Assembly (NCBI RefSeq): GCF_000014685.1
Contig: NC_008321.1
Span: forward strand, 4,213,001 to 4,277,000
DNA from: Shewanella sp. MR-4
GTDB lineage: Bacteria > Pseudomonadota > Gammaproteobacteria > Enterobacterales > Shewanellaceae
Direction of reading: 5' to 3'
Length of the DNA stretch: 64,000 nucleotides
Made by a program: the position numbers and the translations under genes. Positions 1 to 7,036 of this stretch are shown here, piece after piece. The notes under the pieces are model-generated. The model made no database searches and had not been told where the DNA came from. It was given only the letters and a program-made list of their open reading frames with translations. The number at the start of each line of letters is the position of its first letter. Position 1 is the first letter of the stretch.

Positions 1-743
1 GCACATTCTTAGTAGCAACAAACACTGAGGTTTTAGAGCATTCTGTTCAAGCCGTATACGGTTCAACGTTTGACGCCAAACATTATTTACGAAGATTTTT
101 TGATAGAAAAGTGAGTCTTCCACCAATATCTACAGTGGATTACTTAAAAGCAAAGCAACTCGATTTTAGTAAATACACAAACAGTGGAATAAATCTCCAC
201 CCTCTTATCACCATGGACATAATCATTGAAGTATTTGCAGATCTTTTTGAAGCCAATAACATTGAATTAAGGGGAGTTGAGCAAATTCTTAATAGATTTT
301 TCACTAGCTTAGATTATGCCTTAGGAATTAAAGAAAACTCTAATACTGTTATAAACACAATAGTTCTAATAGTAGGCTTGATAGAACAGCATTTAGACAA
401 ACCAGAACTTTCCGAACGTAAAAATAATAACCCTTTAAGGACGAATATAAAAACAAATTATAGTCAACTAAGTGGCACTATCGATGTTATGTTTAATTGC
501 GTAATGACGACAGAGTCTAAAGTTAAATATAAAGGGCACGGCCATTATCGGGAGCATGCGTACGCACAAGAAATGCTAACTATTGAATCGTACAATTTTG
601 GCGACATTGAAATATTAGGTTACTCTCGAGATAGCATAACCATATTTACAGAAATCATACACCAATACAACAATCCTAAGTGCAATTATTGGTTATGGGA
701 GAACTATCAAAGAGTAATAGAGCTATCGGGACATATTCAATAA
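1..743 (+). CDS. KAP-family P-loop NTPase, C-terminal part (cut by left edge)
   Basis: The reading frame is open from base 3 with no stop, so the GTG at 111 is not the real start and the gene begins outside the window. The stretch just before it (VYGSTFDAKHYLRRFFDR) resembles the segment of KAP P-loop NTPases that follows the Walker B region. The Walker A motif itself would lie upstream and is not seen. KAP proteins are large NTPases, often membrane-associated; the phage-exclusion protein PifA belongs to the family, so defence is possible but not shown. No transmembrane segment is evident in the visible part. The gene is clearly more AT-rich than the genes from 1.3 kb onward, with many AAT/ATA/TTA codons, which suggests horizontal transfer. 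Family call moderate; exact role unknown. Confidence 0.6.
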   Translation, partial: TFLVATNTEVLEHSVQAVYGSTFDAKHYLRRFFDRKVSLPPISTVDYLKAKQLDFSKYTNSGINLHPLITMDIIIEVFADLFEANNIELRGVEQILNRFFTSLDYALGIKENSNTVINTIVLIVGLIEQHLDKPELSERKNNNPLRTNIKTNYSQLSGTIDVMFNCVMTTESKVKYKGHGHYREHAYAQEMLTIESYNFGDIEILGYSRDSITIFTEIIHQYNNPKCNYWLWENYQRVIELSGHIQ

Positions 744-841
744 ACACCACTAAAAGCCTATTTACCAATAATAAAAAATGATAGGAATGGAAGAGACCTT
801 TGAGATTTACAGCTAATATCTGAGCTTCAGAAGTTCACCTA

Positions 842-1078
842 CCCTGCGAAGTTGCTGAAGGGCGTTGAAGAAAATCGCGTGAGCGAGGCATGGATGCCGA
901 GTTAGCTTTCGGATTCTTTATTTAATAAATAGGGGATGTACCATCGGAAGCGTTAGCGATTTTCGAATAAGCACGAAGCCACTAACTAATGCATGTAACT
1001 TCGCAAGGGGCGTCTTGGAGAATCCAAGGAGGATAGGACGAGCAGTCCTCCTTGGTCGGGTGTGGGGTGAAGCCCCAC
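842..1078. repeat. Nested inverted-repeat element, non-coding
   Basis: No convincing gene lies between 744 and 1094; this element fills most of the gap. The outer arms are TGCGAAGTT (845-853) and AACTTCGCA (997-1005), with flanking CCC/GGG that extends the pairing. The inner arms are GAAAATCGC (870-878) and GCGATTTTC (956-964). Inside them is a small hairpin, GGCA-tgga-TGCC (887-898). Two further hairpins follow: CCAAGGAGGA (1024-1033) with TCCTCCTTGG (1046-1055), and GTGGGG (1062-1067) with CCCCAC (1073-1078). No T-run follows, so it is not an ordinary terminator. It looks like a multi-stem repeat or folded RNA of the kind dispersed in Shewanella intergenic regions; that last point is from memory, not tested. 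Confidence 0.6.
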
Positions 1079-1094
1079 GACTTTGACTTTGCTT

Positions 1095-1297
1095 TTACAT
1101 CACTTCATCCGATTCGATATTCAAATCAGTTAACCAATCCCAAATCACAGCGATAAAACTACCCTCATAAAGCAATCTTCAGATTGATCCCAACCACTCA
1201 TATCATCGTAATCCTCAATTGCAAATACCATCCACCAGAGTCCACCTAATGCAATTACGGCAGCAATCACAGCAGCAATTACAACACTTCCATACGG
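1095..1297 (-). pseudogene. Remnant of a small single-pass membrane protein gene
   Basis: Two adjoining minus-strand frames read as one protein. The first runs from about 1297 down to about 1165 and encodes a hydrophobic helix (AAVIAAVIALGGLWWMVFAI) followed by an acidic, Trp-containing segment (EDYDDMSGWDQSEDC). The next frame continues with YEGSFIAVIWDWLTDLNIES and ends at TAA 1095-1097. Joining them needs a one-base shift near 1163-1172. A TAA at 1298-1300 closes the first frame upstream and no good start with a ribosome site is seen. It overlaps, antisense, the first codons of the photolyase gene. The composition looks like real protein in both halves, which is why a decayed gene is proposed; family unknown. 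Confidence 0.4.
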
Positions 1298-2826
1298 TTA
1301 GGCTAATTTTAGGCGATCAACTCAATACCCAGCATTCTTGGTTTAACCGCGTTGATGATCAAGTTCTGTATGTGATTGCAGAATTGCATCAAGAAAACAC
1401 CTATGTGACGCATCATGTGCAAAAGATTTGCGCGTTCTTTAGTGCCATGGCGCAGTTTGCCAGCGAGCTTGGCGCTGCTGGGCATCAAGTGCGTTACCTC
1501 ACCCTCGACGATACCCAAGATTTTGCCGACCTCAACGCATTAATAGAGTATTTTGTCGCCGAAACGGGGGCGATTAAGTTTGAATATCAACGGCCTGACG
1601 AATATAGACTCCTCGCGCAATTAAGCCAGTTGAAGTTGGCCAATGCCGTTGTGAATTGCGTCGATACCGAGCACTTTTTATTCCCCTTTGACGAAATTGA
1701 TAGGGAATTCCCCCAAGGGCAACACAGGCTGATGGAGCATTTTTATCGGAGAATGCGCAAAAGATTCAATATCTTAATGACAGATGGCAAGCCCGTAGGC
1801 GGACAGTGGAATTTTGATGCCAACAACAGGCAAAAGCTTAAATCCCAAGATATCAAATCGCTCCCAACACCCTTGATGTTTGGCCACAATGTGCAAGACA
1901 TTCTCGAGCGTCTTCAACGCCATGGGATTAATACTATGGGCAAGGCGGATACGCGTTTACTCTGGCCGATAAACCGCGCGCAAAGCCTCGAATTACTTCA
2001 GTATTTTTGTGAATACTGCCTGCCCGCCTTTGGCCGGTTTCAAGATGCGATGACTCAGCAACATCCAGCACAGTGGAGCCTGTATCACAGTAGGTTATCC
2101 TTTAGCCTAAACGCCAAATTAATCAGCCCATTAGAAGTGATCAATGCGGTGATTGAGCACTATCATGCCAATCCTTTTATTGAGATAGCTCAGGTCGAAG
2201 GCTTTGTTCGGCAAATTCTCGGCTGGCGTGAATATGTACGCGGTATCTATTGGGCCAATATGCCACAGTACGCCAGCATTAATGCCCTCGAGGCCACGCG
2301 CAAGCTACCCGACTACTTTTGGCATGGCAAAACTCGAATGAATTGCCTACACCATGCCTTATCTCAGTCACTCGATTATGCCTATGCCCATCATATTCAA
2401 CGCTTAATGGTGATTGGCAATTTTTGTCTATTGACCGAAATCGCCCCCGATGAGGTGGATAAGTGGTACTTAGGCGTGTATGTGGATGCGATTGAATGGG
2501 TCGAAATGCCCAACACTCGCGGCATGGCGCTATTCGCCGATGGCGGTATCGTCGGCACTAAACCCTATGCTGCGAGCGGCAGTTATATCAATAAAATGAG
2601 TGATTACTGTGGCAGTTGTCATTACAAGATAAAAGAACGTAGCGGCGCACTCGCCTGCCCGTTAAACAGCCTATATTGGCGCTTTATGGATAAACACCGC
2701 GCACAGCTCTCCCACAATCCACGCATCGCCATGCTGTATCGCACTTGGGATAAAACCGATGAGGCGGCAAGGCAGGCCATTCTGGCAACGGCCGAACAAC
2801 ATCTCGCGCAACTTGAACGCCTATAG
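1249..2826 (+). CDS. Bacterial (6-4) photolyase / FeS-BCP cryptochrome-like protein
   Basis: Photolyase-related flavoprotein expected to use FAD and light to repair UV (6-4) photoproducts. It opens with the family's RLILGDQLN. Four cysteines at residues 366, 454, 457 and 470 (counting from ATG 1249) have spacings of 88, 3 and 13, the same as the [4Fe-4S] ligands of Agrobacterium PhrB (350, 438, 441, 454, recalled). The FAD-domain motifs around WREYVRG and the late WRFMDKH fit the family, and the length (525 aa) is normal. An in-frame TTG at 1219 would add ten residues, but neither start has a good ribosome site; ATG 1249 is preferred. The first codons overlap an antisense gene remnant, so the N-terminus is the least certain part. 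The SDR gene follows 25 bp later. Confidence 0.9.
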   Translation: MQLRQQSQQQLQHFHTVRLILGDQLNTQHSWFNRVDDQVLYVIAELHQENTYVTHHVQKICAFFSAMAQFASELGAAGHQVRYLTLDDTQDFADLNALIEYFVAETGAIKFEYQRPDEYRLLAQLSQLKLANAVVNCVDTEHFLFPFDEIDREFPQGQHRLMEHFYRRMRKRFNILMTDGKPVGGQWNFDANNRQKLKSQDIKSLPTPLMFGHNVQDILERLQRHGINTMGKADTRLLWPINRAQSLELLQYFCEYCLPAFGRFQDAMTQQHPAQWSLYHSRLSFSLNAKLISPLEVINAVIEHYHANPFIEIAQVEGFVRQILGWREYVRGIYWANMPQYASINALEATRKLPDYFWHGKTRMNCLHHALSQSLDYAYAHHIQRLMVIGNFCLLTEIAPDEVDKWYLGVYVDAIEWVEMPNTRGMALFADGGIVGTKPYAASGSYINKMSDYCGSCHYKIKERSGALACPLNSLYWRFMDKHRAQLSHNPRIAMLYRTWDKTDEAARQAILATAEQHLAQLERL

Positions 2827-2851
2827 AAGCTCTTCGCATGGGAGACACGCT

Positions 2852-3562
2852 ATGAATATTTTAGTGTTAGGCGGTAGCGGTGGCATAGGCCACGCTATGG
2901 TGAATAAGCTGCGCGAAATCTATCCCGAGGCCACTATCCATACGACCTATAAACATCATAGGCCCGATACAGGGCGAGACGATGGCGTGATTTGGCATCA
3001 ACTGGATATCACCCTTGAGGAGGAGATTAAGCAACTGAGTCAAAACATCTCCCAATTAGATTGGCTAATCAACTGTATTGGCATGCTGCACACAGAGGAT
3101 AAGGGGCCAGAAAAAAGCCTGCAGGCACTCGATGGGGATTTTTTCCTGCACAATATCCAGCTCAATACGCTGCCGAGTATGATGCTGGCAAAGCACTTTG
3201 AACCCACGTTAAAACGCAGTGCGTCGGCAAGGTTTGCCGTGGTATCGGCCAAAGTCGGCAGCATTAGCGATAACAGATTAGGTGGTTGGTACAGCTATCG
3301 CGCCTCGAAAGCGGCGCTGAATATGTTCCTTAAAACGCTGTCGATTGAATGGCAGAGAAGCATGAAACACTGCGTGGTGCTAGCACTGCATCCCGGCACT
3401 ACGGATACGCCATTATCCAAACCTTTTCAGCAGAACGTGCCTAAACAAAAGCTGTTTACACCAGAGTATGTCGCCCAATGTTTAGTCAGTATTATCGCCA
3501 ATGCCACACCAGCACAAACGGGCAGCTTTTTGGCCTACGATGGTGCTGAGCTGCCTTGGTAG
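2852..3562 (+). CDS. Short-chain dehydrogenase/reductase, C-factor-like
   Basis: SDR enzyme of 236 aa with the Rossmann motif GGSGGIG at residues 7-13, the NCIG segment in place of NNAG, and the catalytic Y-S-Y-R-A-S-K (YxxxK) motif about two thirds along. It most resembles the CsgA/C-factor-type SDRs, whose substrate is generally unknown; NAD(P) use is inferred from the family. The start is ATG 2852, with GGGAGA about 8 bases upstream; the same frame is open further upstream inside the photolyase gene, but that extension has no SDR similarity. The 25-bp gap to the photolyase gene suggests co-transcription. Confidence 0.85.
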   Translation: MNILVLGGSGGIGHAMVNKLREIYPEATIHTTYKHHRPDTGRDDGVIWHQLDITLEEEIKQLSQNISQLDWLINCIGMLHTEDKGPEKSLQALDGDFFLHNIQLNTLPSMMLAKHFEPTLKRSASARFAVVSAKVGSISDNRLGGWYSYRASKAALNMFLKTLSIEWQRSMKHCVVLALHPGTTDTPLSKPFQQNVPKQKLFTPEYVAQCLVSIIANATPAQTGSFLAYDGAELPW

Positions 3563-3622
3563 CGATACAAGCGTTTAGCACAGATACGGATTAACCTTGG
3601 CTGCTCTTAACCCTGACAACTC

Positions 3623-4099
3623 TTAACCTTCACAAAAATAGGCATAATTGATGCGGCTGCCTTGCCCCCATACTGCCGTCCAAGTATTCACATCGCTCAT
3701 ATAGCCAAAGTGGATCGACTGCGATGTATCGCATGCTTCTTGAAACGGCGCTTTATTGTCATTAATAAATTGCGCCGAAGCCGCCAAAATATCACTGCAC
3801 TCCTCATCATCGGCGACTAACCAGATAAAGTCTTCGCGGCAATCTTCCCTAGCAACCATCTCTTCGGGGGAATATAAGTCCAGCTTTTGCTTGAGTGTTC
3901 GCCACTGCTCGGGCGTGACATTGCAGGAGATAGCCAGCTTATCAAGCACCCCAGCACCGCCAGCCCAAAAGGATAAATCAAAGTCTAACAGCTGAGGTTC
4001 TGGAGCAAAGCCCAACAGGTTTTCAAGCACTTGCAAACTGTTGGCTAAATCGGCATCAGGCCTGCGATAACGCACCTCAATCCCATCATACTCACGCAT
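3623..4099 (-). CDS. Conserved hypothetical protein downstream of the RegA-like regulator
   Basis: Protein of 158 aa that I do not recognise. It is acidic, soluble, rich in Trp and Cys, with no signal peptide or membrane segment; its last third contains clustered acidic residues (DDEECSD). The start is ATG 4099, because a strong ribosome site (AAGGAAGGAG) lies just before it. An in-frame upstream ATG would overlap the regulator gene and has no such site. It is 31 bp downstream of the response-regulator gene on the same strand, so it is probably the last gene of that operon. Function unknown. Confidence 0.7.
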   Translation of the reverse strand: MREYDGIEVRYRRPDADLANSLQVLENLLGFAPEPQLLDFDLSFWAGGAGVLDKLAISCNVTPEQWRTLKQKLDLYSPEEMVAREDCREDFIWLVADDEECSDILAASAQFINDNKAPFQEACDTSQSIHFGYMSDVNTWTAVWGQGSRINYAYFCEG

Positions 4100-4130
4100 A
4101 CTACGACTCCTTCCTTGAGCAAATTCTCGT

Positions 4131-4682
4131 TTACTTGAGCGGCCCGGTTTCACTCACAGGTTTCTTTAATAACTTACGCTGCAAGGTACGGCGGTGCATC
4201 CCCAGTTGGCGGGCGGTAGCCGACACATTGCCCTGATTAGCATTGAGTACTTGCTGAATATGCTCCCATTCCAGCCGTTTAGGGCTGAGCGGCGAGTCGT
4301 CGATTTCATCTTCTGGCAGTGCGCTCGCCTGACTATTCACCTCGAAGGCCGCCAACAAGGTTTGGGTATCGACGGGTTTGGCAAGATAGTTGTCGGCGCC
4401 GAGGCGAATCGCCTCTACTGCGGTAGCAATACTGGCGTACCCCGTTAGCAACACCATGATGACTTTAGGCAACAGATTACGTAGCGGCACAATCAAGCTC
4501 AGGCCATTGGCCTCGGCCAGTTTCATATCCAACAGGATATGGCTTGGGCAAAATTCCCGCGCCACCAGCAGCGCATTACTGGCATCGTGACTTAAGCGGC
4601 ATTCGAAACCATGACGAGTCAACCGCCGAGCGAGCACGCCTGCAAGTGCCTGATCGTCTTCAATAATCAATAGCCGTTTCAT
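4131..4682 (-). CDS. RegA/PrrA/ActR-family response regulator
   Basis: Two-domain DNA-binding response regulator of 183 aa. The receiver domain (1-120) has the acidic pair D9/D10, phospho-acceptor D52, T80 and K102. The output domain (about 140-175) is a single Fis-type helix-turn-helix (NVSATARQLGMHRRTLQRKL), as in RegA/PrrA/ActR. There is no AAA+ domain, so it is not an NtrC-type activator. Its ATG overlaps the stop of the kinase gene by 4 bp, a standard sensor-regulator coupling. Family members control respiration and redox genes in response to the quinone pool or oxygen; that role here is inferred. Confidence 0.9.
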   Translation of the reverse strand: MKRLLIIEDDQALAGVLARRLTRHGFECRLSHDASNALLVAREFCPSHILLDMKLAEANGLSLIVPLRNLLPKVIMVLLTGYASIATAVEAIRLGADNYLAKPVDTQTLLAAFEVNSQASALPEDEIDDSPLSPKRLEWEHIQQVLNANQGNVSATARQLGMHRRTLQRKLLKKPVSETGPLK

Positions 4683-5968
4683 AGCGCCTCCGCAGTCGTG
4701 ACCGATGCATTAGGCTGCAAGAGGGTAAAACGAATTTGCGCCACTGTGCCCCCTTGAGGATGATTGGCGAGGATCAACTCCGCCCCTAAACGTTCTAGGC
4801 TGGCATGGCTCAGCAGCAAGGCCACGCCTAAGCCTTTGGGGCTCTCGATTAATAAGGTACCCAATTGTGGCAATAATGAGGGAGCGATACCCGCGCCATA
4901 ATCACGGATCTGCAAATAGATCTGCCCTTCACTTGGCGCGCTATCTAGGCTGATATCCACTTGAGCGACACCTAAGGTTTCGGCACTCGCGCGGGCAGCA
5001 TTTTCAATCAAGGCCATAATCGCGGGGGTTAAACTCATATCGGTTAAGATCTGTTGTTCTTCCAACTGCTTAGGTGCGCAGGTGATCAACCAATTGAGCT
5101 CGGTTTGCGGCATCAATAACTGGGTTTTCTGCTTTAATCCGGCCACCAGCTCGGTGACCTTTTGTGGCCGCTGACGACGGTCGCGAATCGACTCAGTCGC
5201 CAGCCGCAGCTCGGTTAAGGTATGTTCGCAGCGACCTAATGCAGTCTCCATTTCAACAACTGTAATCGAAGGTTCGGGTTGCTCTTCCCTTAATTCGTCG
5301 AGCAATAACCGCAGTGTCGATAGCGGCGTCGCCAATTGATGGGCCATTTGTGCAGAAACGGTACCAAGTGCCAATAACTGCTCCTGCCGTAATTGCCCTT
5401 CGCGCATATAGGCAAGCTGCGCATCTTGACGGCGCATGCGCTTGGCAATTAACGCCACACTCGTGGTCAATACCAGCGCCGAAATCACAAAGTTAAACCA
5501 CATGCCGAGGTAGTGGGAGCTCATATCCATACCGTGGTGATGCATTTGCGACTCTGGCACGGTAAAAATCATCAGGCTATAGGCAAGCGTAGAGATCGCC
5601 GTCAGGCTCCAAGGCGCCCAAATCGGCAGAGTCACGGCCGCGAGCGCTATGGGTAATAGCAGTAAGGAGATAAACGCATTGGTCGCCCCGCCCGAAAAAT
5701 ACAGCCAAGAGATCCAAAACAAGGTATCGAGACTCAGGGCGATAAACAGACCACGCTCTTTCGCAAACAAGGGCTTACGCAATGCCAAGGTGAGCGACAA
5801 ATACAGCACCTCCAGCACAAACACATGCACTAGCGGCTCCATTTGTAAACTCAGGCCAAAGGTGTCGGCGGCAAACAACGTCAAACCGATTTGCAGCAAT
5901 AAGCCTAAGGTTCGCAGCAGCGCCACTTGGTCGGCGGCTTGCAAATTTGTGCCTAGGATCTTAACCAT
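4679..5968 (-). CDS. RegB/PrrB-family membrane sensor histidine kinase
   Basis: Membrane histidine kinase of 429 aa. About six hydrophobic segments fill residues 15-175. Between two of them is GGATNAF (93-99), matching the quinone-sensing GGxxNPF heptapeptide of RegB/PrrB with Ala for Pro. The H-box follows as AHQLATPLST with phospho-acceptor H210. The C-terminal ATPase domain has N (ALIENAARAS), G1 (DYGAGI) and G2 (GLGVAL) motifs. It lies 3 bp after the RmlD-like SDR gene and overlaps the regulator gene by 4 bp, so all are probably one transcript. A redox Cys of the type found next to the RegB H-box is not obvious here. Confidence 0.9.
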   Translation of the reverse strand: MVKILGTNLQAADQVALLRTLGLLLQIGLTLFAADTFGLSLQMEPLVHVFVLEVLYLSLTLALRKPLFAKERGLFIALSLDTLFWISWLYFSGGATNAFISLLLLPIALAAVTLPIWAPWSLTAISTLAYSLMIFTVPESQMHHHGMDMSSHYLGMWFNFVISALVLTTSVALIAKRMRRQDAQLAYMREGQLRQEQLLALGTVSAQMAHQLATPLSTLRLLLDELREEQPEPSITVVEMETALGRCEHTLTELRLATESIRDRRQRPQKVTELVAGLKQKTQLLMPQTELNWLITCAPKQLEEQQILTDMSLTPAIMALIENAARASAETLGVAQVDISLDSAPSEGQIYLQIRDYGAGIAPSLLPQLGTLLIESPKGLGVALLLSHASLERLGAELILANHPQGGTVAQIRFTLLQPNASVTTAEAL

Positions 5969-5971
5969 TTT

Positions 5972-6892
5972 TTAATCCTTAAACTTAAGGCCAACTGCCG
6001 CCAGTGCCGCGCTAGATTGGCTAAGTGCCTGAGTTAACCCTGTCTTAAACGCTAACTCAGAGTAGATCCCCAAGGCGGCTAAACGCCCACAACTTAAGGT
6101 GCAATCTTGCGGCCTTTTGGCGCTATCCATGGGTGTTTGCTCAGGAAGTAAATGCGCGCTATCAACCCCTAACAGTTCACCTAAGCCGAGCAGCATCTGA
6201 TACTTAGTCATGGTTTGCATGGCACTAAAATGGTAAATCCCCGATACATCAGCACCGTCACTCTGCCGCTGGATGAGCTTAGCAATGGCATTGGCAATAT
6301 CCGCCGTCGATGTTGGCGCACGAATGGCCCAATGGTCGACCCGCTGCGGTCTGCTATCCAGCAATTGGTTGATTAACACCAATACCGCAGACTCGCTCAG
6401 TTGAGTCACTTCGCCGTAGAGGATAGGTAAGCGTAATACCGCAAAACCTCTGTCGGTGTTCAGCACACAGGTTTCGCCTTGCAATTTAGACGCGCCATAA
6501 AAGTTGACCGGATTGGGCTCAGCATCTTCGGCATAGGGCGGCGTTGTGCCATCGAACACATAGTCGGTAGAAATATAGAGCAGCCAAGCTTGGTGGTTTT
6601 TGGCGGCCTCGGCTAAGGTTTGGCTGGCGCTCAAATTCAGCGCTAAGGCATGTTCAGGCGAGCGCTCAGACACATCGGGGCGACGCTCGGCGGCGCAGTG
6701 CACTATCACCTCGGGCTGTTCACGGGCAATAAAAGCTTCAACCTCGGCGGCTTGGGTTAAATCGAGCCGATGAATCCCCGCCTCGGCACGGCTAAAACCT
6801 GTGGCAATCACCCTATGACCCGCGGCGGTTAACTGTTTGACGACCGCCCTGCCGAGTAATCCGGTTGCGCCCGTTACCATGATATTTGCCAT
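5972..6892 (-). CDS. RmlD-like NAD(P)-dependent SDR (dTDP-4-dehydrorhamnose reductase family)
   Basis: Extended SDR of 306 aa with GATGLLG at residues 7-13, STDYVFDG in the middle and the catalytic YGASK (YxxxK). This pattern matches the RmlD substrate-binding family, which includes dTDP-4-dehydrorhamnose reductase and the MAT2B-like regulators. No other rhamnose genes are nearby, so a rhamnose role is not supported by context. It is first in a run that continues 3 bp later with the RegB-like kinase, an unusual partner that may only reflect shared transcription. The neighbouring PhoD-like gene starts divergently at 7037. Confidence 0.8.
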   Translation of the reverse strand: MANIMVTGATGLLGRAVVKQLTAAGHRVIATGFSRAEAGIHRLDLTQAAEVEAFIAREQPEVIVHCAAERRPDVSERSPEHALALNLSASQTLAEAAKNHQAWLLYISTDYVFDGTTPPYAEDAEPNPVNFYGASKLQGETCVLNTDRGFAVLRLPILYGEVTQLSESAVLVLINQLLDSRPQRVDHWAIRAPTSTADIANAIAKLIQRQSDGADVSGIYHFSAMQTMTKYQMLLGLGELLGVDSAHLLPEQTPMDSAKRPQDCTLSCGRLAALGIYSELAFKTGLTQALSQSSAALAAVGLKFKD

Positions 6893-7036
6893 ATTGCCCC
6901 GCGATCCTTAGCCATTCATTTGGCTCATAATTCTAAAAGCTTTTCATATTCAACGCACTTGTTTACTCTTATTTGCCTGTGCTCAACCTCATCGAGTTTG
7001 TACCACTTAACCCGATTAACGACCAAAAGGCTGAAT

